The position numbers were made by a program, and so were the translations under genes. A DNA stretch of 14,857 nt, taken from Cylindrotheca closterium. Taxonomy: Eukaryota; Bacillariophyta; Bacillariophyceae; Bacillariales; Bacillariaceae. The number at the start of each line of letters is the position of its first letter. Positions within the stretch are counted from its first letter, which is position 1. Location: assembly GCA_933822405.4 (NCBI GenBank), contig CAKOGP040001813.1, forward strand, positions 2,305-17,161, read 5' to 3'. Below, in pieces: positions 9,545 to 14,857 of the stretch. A model generated the notes under the pieces. It saw nothing but the letters and a program-made list of their open reading frames with translations, was not told the DNA's origin and searched no databases.

Positions 9545-9629
9545 GCAGATATAGTACCGGTACTGTACCGGTAGTGCTGTGTGATCTTCCATCGCACAGT
9601 GTTGATTGATATATCTGCTGATCAATCAA
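9545..9629 (+). promoter_or_regulatory. Nested and alternative inverted repeats upstream of the DUF6824 gene
   Basis: The outer arms GCAGATATA (9545-9553) and TATATCTGC (9610-9618) are perfect complements. Between them lie the 12-bp palindrome AGTACCGGTACT (9553-9564), a second TACCGGTA (9566-9573), and a hairpin CTGTGTGAT-cttcc-ATCGCACAG (9577-9599, one G-U pair). A competing hairpin, TTGATTGAT (9602-9610) with ATCAATCAA (9621-9629), uses the same segment and excludes the outer stem. The block ends 127 bp before the start codon. It may be a promoter with palindromic factor sites or a structured 5' UTR; the transcription start is not known. Confidence 0.5.
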
Positions 9630-9756
9630 TTTTTAAAAAGCGCGACACTCACATTCGAGTTACAGTATTTCAAATCTATTTGTGATTCATTTTCAATTTG
9701 TAGTGGATGATTTCTTGCAATTGACAGTTTTTAGATAGATAGAAGAAAGCATCAAT

Positions 9757-10920
9757 ATGATTTTTTTCCCAGAAGGATACGAGCCAACAAACAAGGATAT
9801 CTTGTGCGGCCGCGGCAAAGGGAATTTACGTCACGAAGGGAATCAGCACTTTATGGAGATTATCCGGGCCAATCTGAAGCGTTATACTAACGCTCCAAAG
9901 CGCATTGATAAGAGTCTGGTTGTTTCGCTCATCGTTTCTTCGCTCAAAGATGATGGCTACAAATTTGTCCGCCAAGACACCAAATCTCGCATGTGGTTTC
10001 AGCTTAGCGAGCCACAGGTGCATGAAAAAGCTGGTCATGCTATCCGGGACATTCTTAAGAAAGGAGGCAATGCAGTACAACAACAATCACAATCAAAACA
10101 AGCCATCAATACGAACAGCAACTTCGATTCTGCACAAACGAACGAGCCAGATATTGTGGCTTCTCAGATTCTCAGCACGGCTCTGAAAGTTTCAAAATTG
10201 GTGGAAAAGAGCAAACTTGACTTTACTGCATTGTCATCTGGCCAAACAATGGCGCCAGATTATGTGGCTTCCAGTGATCCACAGAGAAGGAACAGTCGTG
10301 AGTATCGAAGGTCGTCCATTGTTCGCCTCTTTGACGAACTGTCCCCAGAGGAACCGGCAGATGCTCTCTCTTCTGGTGGTTTTATGAACGACCAGCCTCT
10401 CCCAATCGATGCTCGCAACAGCGGTGCCTTGCGCACGTCCGATATGATGCAAGTATTCGAGTCGCTTGCGAACTCAACCTCCGATGCGCCACACCAGCAA
10501 CAGCAGAAGCAAGTTGAAGAAGAGGAAGAAAGCATTATTACACCTCGTTCGAAGCGGATGGGATCTAGTAGTCGTGAGTTTAGGAGATCAGAACTCCTTC
10601 AATTCCTCGATTTTAATGAAGATGAACTCATGGAACCCGAGGAACAAGCACAAGACACGCCTTCAACGGATCAACCATTGTCAATGGATACACGCACCAG
10701 CGACACATTGAATTCGCTATTTAAAGACCAAGAGGACATTTTTAGCAACTTGCAGAATGTGTTTGGCTCGCTTCCAGACGCCGAGAATGCTGACCAAAGC
10801 CCGCAAGAAATGGAAGAGCGCAACAGCCGTGCTTCCCAGGTCTTATCAGAACTGCTCAAGCGTCAAGAAGGAATCTTTGAGGAATTCCAGAATTTTGAAG
10901 CAGAATTCGATGTCCAGTAA
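9757..10920 (+). CDS. DUF6824 domain protein, function unknown
   Basis: This protein of 387 residues has an N-terminal DUF6824 domain (about residues 10-100). It shows the family signature NKDILCGRGKGN, then a conserved HxGNxxF-type segment (HEGNQHF), a basic helix, a Trp-bearing strand (RMWFQL, W80) and the closing EKAGHAIRDIL. This domain is common in diatoms and has no established biochemical role; a nucleic-acid-related role has been suspected but not shown here. The rest is acidic, Ser/Gln-rich and probably disordered. It contains two related modules with RRS motifs, SREYRRSS (180-187) and SREFRRS (272-278), each followed by a hydrophobic patch and then D/TDQPLxxD. QEDIF/QEGIF repeats follow near the C-terminus. 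The start is fixed by an in-frame TAG at 9736-9738 and has A at -3. No intron is needed. The 3' end faces the bestrophin gene across 144 bp. Confidence 0.9.
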   Translation: MIFFPEGYEPTNKDILCGRGKGNLRHEGNQHFMEIIRANLKRYTNAPKRIDKSLVVSLIVSSLKDDGYKFVRQDTKSRMWFQLSEPQVHEKAGHAIRDILKKGGNAVQQQSQSKQAINTNSNFDSAQTNEPDIVASQILSTALKVSKLVEKSKLDFTALSSGQTMAPDYVASSDPQRRNSREYRRSSIVRLFDELSPEEPADALSSGGFMNDQPLPIDARNSGALRTSDMMQVFESLANSTSDAPHQQQQKQVEEEEESIITPRSKRMGSSSREFRRSELLQFLDFNEDELMEPEEQAQDTPSTDQPLSMDTRTSDTLNSLFKDQEDIFSNLQNVFGSLPDAENADQSPQEMEERNSRASQVLSELLKRQEGIFEEFQNFEAEFDVQ

Positions 10921-11064
10921 ATCAACGTCGAATTTGGTAGTCCTAAGTTATGGTGGTTCATGGGACCAGAGAACGTGCAGACGTATTGTTCCTGGAGGGG
11001 GTTTTACATCTATTTTCCAATATATAATAATTGCACTTGCGGATTTGTCAACCCAATTACGTAC

Positions 11065-13326
11065 TCATGTCATTGCAATCTCTTCCAAGAGGTTTGGGTT
11101 TCCAGCCAAGTCCTTACTATCCTCTTCACTTGACTGAGAATGGACATCTCCCGACATGTCAACTCTGAGAGGTCCATCTCCCGACATGCCGACGCTGAGA
11201 GGTCCTTCTGCAGCAAGAGGGACATCTTCACTTTCGTCAATACTAAAACTACTGCTGCTGACACTTTCATTCGCTCCATTCCGAATCTTTCTCGCGCTTT
11301 CTGGAACAACCAAAGGATCGGTCGAGACTCGTGCACCAGATTCTGAATAGCGTGGATGGAATGAATTCTCACGCATCATGCTGCTTCTTCCTTTTTGTTG
11401 TTGGTCCAAATTCTGCGATATTTTGTGAATCAATTTGGCTTGCTCTGCTAGTTGGCTTTTCAAATCTGCAATCTCAGCATTGTGCTTCGAACCCCTACTT
11501 TGGGTTGTACCATGGGCACCCCCAGCCCGTCGTTTGTGTCGACGCAATATTCTATCTCCATCCCAAAATTGATCTGGATGCCATCCTGAGTACATGGTTA
11601 TCAGTGTTTCGTTGTAGTGGGCTTGCAGAGTTACAAGCGGTAACTCATTCGGTACATTTCGAAAGGGGTTCTCCAATTCTCGCGCTACTTCATGGATCGC
11701 ACTCAAACACATCACGGTCAGAAAGGTTAAAGTTGATGCCAGCCAAACTTCATCCACATATTGTTCCATCAAAAAGGGAATACATGGTACCAATACCAGT
11801 ATGAACATGACACTAAGTTGTGCATGAGGAAAAGGAAATGGTATAAACATGATCTTGCGTGCATGATTGTAGTAGATCATGCCATCTCCAAGAAATTGGA
11901 TGCACCGAGAAATGATTGGCGGTCCCACAGCACCCATAGACCCAGCCAGGTGCTCTCGGATCATAAACTCGGACAACCAATTCCAGCAGAGTTGCGTCTT
12001 TGCATATGGGCCTCGTGCCATTTGCAAGAATCGTATTTCAGCGTCACTCACGCCGCCAATGACAGGAAGCGGCCTTGAAGCGTTATACCGAGTTTGCTCT
12101 TTTGGACTACGACCCATACCAAGGAAGGTAAATAAAGCCTTTAGTCTGTGCCCCTTTCCAGGGTGCTTCAAGATTTCATCACGGTCTGGGTCAACTTCTG
12201 GCCATGGTTGTCCAGGCTGAAAGTATGAAAGAGGCGATTCGAAGCCTTCCATGTCGTTTCTGAGAGTGCTAAGGGAGACTGCGACGAGTAAGCTTGATAA
12301 ATGCGCCAACTCTTGAAGAAAAAGAGGCGGGGTCCTGCCCCCGTCAATGCTGGCAAAGCCTTTAAGATTATTGTCTTCTGCGACAAAGACTTGTCGATTC
12401 TCACGGTACAAATGGGACCAATTTCCATCTAGCCGCGGTCTGCCAACTAGAGGAGTCGGTTTGTCACCATACTCTCGCTCGGAGTCGTCGAGGAATTCTT
12501 CAAAAAATTTGCCGTCAGTATTGCTGCTCATGGATTCGTTGAACAGTTCTGCTGCTTCACCAATGTCTCCCAAAAGTGGCGATCGCGACCGGATAGATGA
12601 TCGCGAATCCGCCGGTACGCTGAGGGAATTGATGCTCTTCACTTTTGCTCTTTCCAGCTGTTCCCTTTGCTTGTCTTTTTGTATTTTTCGTTCTATCTTC
12701 TTAGCTTCGAAATTTGCCGAGAAGGGAGACGAGAGCCTTCGAGCCATGCGCCTTCCATCTGGTAGTCTGCCCGGGCTCGGATCTCTCCTTCCGTTTCCTT
12801 GCCCATCTCTGAAATCTTGGGGATAGCTCCTTGATCTCGCACTTCCAGGCAGATCGTCGTCCAAAGGATGCTCTGTTTCTTCTTCTACCTGGTCGTAGTA
12901 GTCTGCACCCCGTTCACGATCTCGTGTCAAAAAGAGGTGATTCAATTCTGGATAATCAAAATAGCTCGGTGGTTTAATATCCTTGTAATGATCGCATTGT
13001 AAATGATACACACACGAGTGAATAGTTGCATCCATCCATTTGCCCATCATCTGGTGTATGCATGATGCGCCTTCCCAGTATCGAGCATATCCCTGACTCG
13101 CACGAAAAACAATAAGGAAAGTAATGGAAGAAACAAGAACACCAATGGCGTATGGATGACCCAAATCCTGTTGCTCTTGATACGACAATCCAGCTTGGGA
13201 TCGAAAGTGCACCAAAAAGTAGAGACCCACGCTAAACAAACTTGGCAAAATACTCCTGTACACTGCACTTCCATGGACTCGAAAAATCAAATTCAGCCCA
13301 AACGCTGAACGGTTGTATGTGATCAT
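11065..13326 (-). CDS. Bestrophin-family anion channel-like protein with large insertion
   Basis: The protein has 753 residues without introns. The N-terminal part matches the bestrophin/UPF0187 family: a first membrane segment (about 25-43), then a second (58-74) running into FRASQGYARYWEG (74-86), the counterpart of the family's FRxxxxYxRWWE signature. The C-terminal half of the domain has membrane segments at about 493-520 and 527-545, then HEVARELENPFRNVPNELPL (545-564), corresponding to the xxPFxxxxNDLP element near the cytosolic gate. Between the halves lies a charged insertion, about 135-330, rich in Arg, Ser, Asp and Glu. The tail has a predicted coiled coil (about 616-646) and two MSGD repeats (714-727). 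Family members form pentameric chloride or bicarbonate channels; in algae some sit in thylakoids. I see no clear plastid presequence. The start is fixed by an in-frame TGA two codons upstream and has A at -3. Channel activity and ion are inferred. Confidence 0.9.
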   Translation of the reverse strand: MITYNRSAFGLNLIFRVHGSAVYRSILPSLFSVGLYFLVHFRSQAGLSYQEQQDLGHPYAIGVLVSSITFLIVFRASQGYARYWEGASCIHQMMGKWMDATIHSCVYHLQCDHYKDIKPPSYFDYPELNHLFLTRDRERGADYYDQVEEETEHPLDDDLPGSARSRSYPQDFRDGQGNGRRDPSPGRLPDGRRMARRLSSPFSANFEAKKIERKIQKDKQREQLERAKVKSINSLSVPADSRSSIRSRSPLLGDIGEAAELFNESMSSNTDGKFFEEFLDDSEREYGDKPTPLVGRPRLDGNWSHLYRENRQVFVAEDNNLKGFASIDGGRTPPLFLQELAHLSSLLVAVSLSTLRNDMEGFESPLSYFQPGQPWPEVDPDRDEILKHPGKGHRLKALFTFLGMGRSPKEQTRYNASRPLPVIGGVSDAEIRFLQMARGPYAKTQLCWNWLSEFMIREHLAGSMGAVGPPIISRCIQFLGDGMIYYNHARKIMFIPFPFPHAQLSVMFILVLVPCIPFLMEQYVDEVWLASTLTFLTVMCLSAIHEVARELENPFRNVPNELPLVTLQAHYNETLITMYSGWHPDQFWDGDRILRRHKRRAGGAHGTTQSRGSKHNAEIADLKSQLAEQAKLIHKISQNLDQQQKGRSSMMRENSFHPRYSESGARVSTDPLVVPESARKIRNGANESVSSSSFSIDESEDVPLAAEGPLSVGMSGDGPLRVDMSGDVHSQSSEEDSKDLAGNPNLLEEIAMT
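11146..11205 (-). repeat. 30-bp tandem repeat in the bestrophin C-terminus (2 copies)
   Basis: Two adjacent 30-bp units with few differences encode GPLSVGMSGD and GPLRVDMSGD on the minus strand. They lie in the disordered acidic tail, and a partial relative (AAEGPL) precedes them. Confidence 0.85.
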
Positions 13327-14084
13327 GTTTCAAGTTGTAGGAAATGCTTCATTGACGGATTGAGCTTCTAATTTCTGCGCTCACTATTGTCACCTGGAAC
13401 TTCCGAGGCTTCTTGCTGTAGTTTGTGTATCGATGAAAGGGTGGAGCTGCGATTTCAGATTGCTCTGTTCCAAATTGGGCCTAAACGAGTTCCATTGGTG
13501 TTTATGGCCTAACAATTGTTACTAGCTGTTGGCCCCAATCCCCCACTTAACGTGCTATCGTTGTGCTCCTGACTCTCATCGTAGAGAGAGCGTACTAGTG
13601 CATTGATGTAGCTACTGTTGGACATGATAGACAGTGATTGATATTGCTGTTGGGGTGTATTTACGGGGGTCTGAAGCAGCTGTGAGTAGATGATAGATGA
13701 TTGATCTTGGGCTGAATATTCGGCGATGACCTTTGGCCTTCGATCGCTCTAATACATCTGCTCGGGACAGTCCAGTCAGTCACGTTACGTCCCCTCTTCT
13801 TCTATTTAGGCGACTCTGTTGTAACGTCTCATCTTGGTCTGTTTTCACCTCCATCTTCTTGATAATGGCTGCTGGCACCGAACAAGGTAGCCGAAGAAAA
13901 ATTGCCATCTAACCTTCAATTGCAAATCGGGCTGCAGGATTCTCTCTGACGTCCAGGTTGCTGGCGAGCGGCTTCAAGTGTCTGACAGTTGCGTTCAGGT
14001 CCAAAGTTTGACTAGGTGCTTCGCGGTACGACGGTCAGAACGGGAGGATCAGTCCTCATCTTAGTCGTTGTACACACGTATTTT

Positions 14085-14105
14085 GGGGGGGGGGGGGTAA
14101 GGGGG
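14085..14105. repeat. Poly-G run (13 G, then TAA, then 5 G)
   Basis: Bases 14085-14097 are all G and 14101-14105 are G again. Such a run may adopt a G-quadruplex and is prone to length error in replication and sequencing. Confidence 0.95.
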
Positions 14106-14509
14106 TTGCTATATCTGGTCCTTCGTCTTTGGAGCTGTGTGTTCCTGCTACTCTGCCAGTCATGACTTGTACTGTATGCTGCGACATGCAGTAGTTTGTC
14201 GATGGCGGCTTTTTATTGGGTCAACTTGTGCTATGGTCTGCTGCGACAGACCGCTGTAACTTGTGGGTCTGCAAGACGGGGTAATTTTCCGAAATATGGG
14301 TTACACACGGACAGACGGGGTCCCAGTGCCATCGGGATCTCCTGTCGATTCCCGCTTGACCTGCTTGTTCAGCCGTTAAATTCTAGCCATACAATTTGCC
14401 AAAATAGACCTCGCCTTCAAACACCTGCCAGAATATCCGGCACTGGCCAACGGATGAATGATCGCCAGTCAAGTAGACGGCTGAAACCGTTGTTGCCACA
14501 TTAGCTTCC

Positions 14510-14580
14510 GGTGCAGAAATAGGATTTCCATTTCCGCACGGTGCAGAAATAGGATTTCCATTTCCGCACAGTGCAGAAAC
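14510..14580. repeat. 30-bp tandem repeat (2.3 copies)
   Basis: Identical 30-bp units occupy 14510-14539 and 14540-14569, beginning GGTGCAGAAATAGG and ending TTTCCGCAC. A partial third unit, AGTGCAGAAAC, follows at 14570-14580. The two full units show no difference, so the duplication is recent or maintained. Confidence 0.9.
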
Positions 14581-14695
14581 CAGCTTCCGAGTGAGAGCCA
14601 GCTTTTGATACAGAAACGTCTACCCCCAAGTCTCCCCCAAACATAACCTGTCTCTTCTTGTGCTTCAAGAAAGATCATAATGAGAATTGACTATG

Positions 14696-14817
14696 TATAG
14701 TTTACTATAGTGTCGATAGATTGCTATCGAAACAGGAGCTAGTATCTAGCCACCGGAGGGATACAAGAACTATGGGCGCTGAGGCACCCAAAGCTAGTTG
14801 TATTCATATATCTCTCC
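14696..14817. repeat. Cluster of small hairpins
   Basis: Three perfect inverted repeats lie in a row: TATAGT-tt-ACTATA (14696-14709), TCGATAG-attg-CTATCGA (14713-14730) and GCTAG-tat-CTAGC (14738-14750). A larger imperfect fold follows at about 14755-14817, with outer arms GGAGGGA and TCTCTCC, inner arms ATACAA/TTGTAT and a central TGGGCGC-tgag-GCACCCA. It could be a short non-coding RNA, a MITE remnant or a 3' end signal of a gene beyond the window. Confidence 0.4.
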
Positions 14818-14857
14818 TGACATTTTCTTTTGGCATTCTCCACTCCCTACCGGTATC

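Larger units (their letters stand above)
8629..9756. other. Host flank of the insertion, no convincing gene
   Basis: This 1.1-kb stretch starts at the insertion point. An open frame of 155 codons (8653-9120, +) begins next to the LTR but has no recognisable domain, is Cys/Phe-rich without pattern, and starts in low-complexity repeats. A 95-codon frame on each strand near 9183-9501 overlaps the other and also lacks recognisable content. Part of 9500-9756 is probably promoter and 5' UTR of the next gene. Confidence 0.5.
13327..14857. other. Intergenic region; presumed promoter of the bestrophin gene on its left
   Basis: No convincing coding region is visible. Open frames at 14196-14504 (+) and 14469-14678 (-) are short, overlap, and draw much of their length from repeats. 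The first few hundred bases next to 13327 should hold the bestrophin promoter and 5' UTR. No tRNA, rRNA or snRNA signature was recognised. Repeats within it are listed separately. Confidence 0.6.

Noticed and set aside
14196..14504. 102-codon frame on +
   Set aside because: No recognisable content, and it ends at the 30-bp repeat.
1..14857. CRISPR array, tRNA, rRNA or bacterial operon
   Set aside because: Repeats are direct tandems without spacers, no cloverleaf with a GTTCGAATC-type arm was found, and gene structure and element type are eukaryotic.

Overview
The window looks like nuclear DNA of a diatom (stramenopile alga). Three things point there: a copia-type retrotransposon whose integrase and gag resemble the diatom-specific copia (CoDi-like) elements, an intronless gene with the DUF6824 domain that is expanded in diatoms, and an intronless bestrophin-family channel gene. 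The species cannot be named from this sequence.

Positions 1-8628 are one almost complete LTR retrotransposon on the + strand. The window opens about 63 bp inside the 5' LTR. It continues through an ATG-free, A/C-rich leader with 77-bp tandem repeats, one uninterrupted 2424-residue Gag-Pol frame (Gag, protease, integrase, reverse transcriptase, RNase H), a polypurine tract and the complete 3' LTR. The 329 LTR bases that can be compared are identical, so the copy is very young and shows no visible inactivating lesion. Less usual features are a hydrophobic, possibly membrane-spanning stretch between Gag and protease, internal copies of the polypurine tract, and LTR ends that are not TG...CA.

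Positions 8629-9756 are host flank without a convincing gene. They end in a palindrome-rich upstream region with two hairpins that exclude each other. A DUF6824 protein gene follows (9757-10920, +), and 144 bp further on lies a convergent bestrophin-like anion channel gene (11065-13326, -). That channel carries a long charged insertion and a long C-terminal tail. Positions 13327-14857 contain the presumed promoter of the channel gene and intergenic DNA with a poly-G run, a 30-bp tandem repeat and a row of small hairpins.

The retrotransposon genes act together as one replication unit: Gag packages the RNA, protease cuts the polyprotein, RT/RNase H copies the RNA and integrase inserts the cDNA. 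The two host genes have no evident functional link beyond sharing a convergent 3' spacer.
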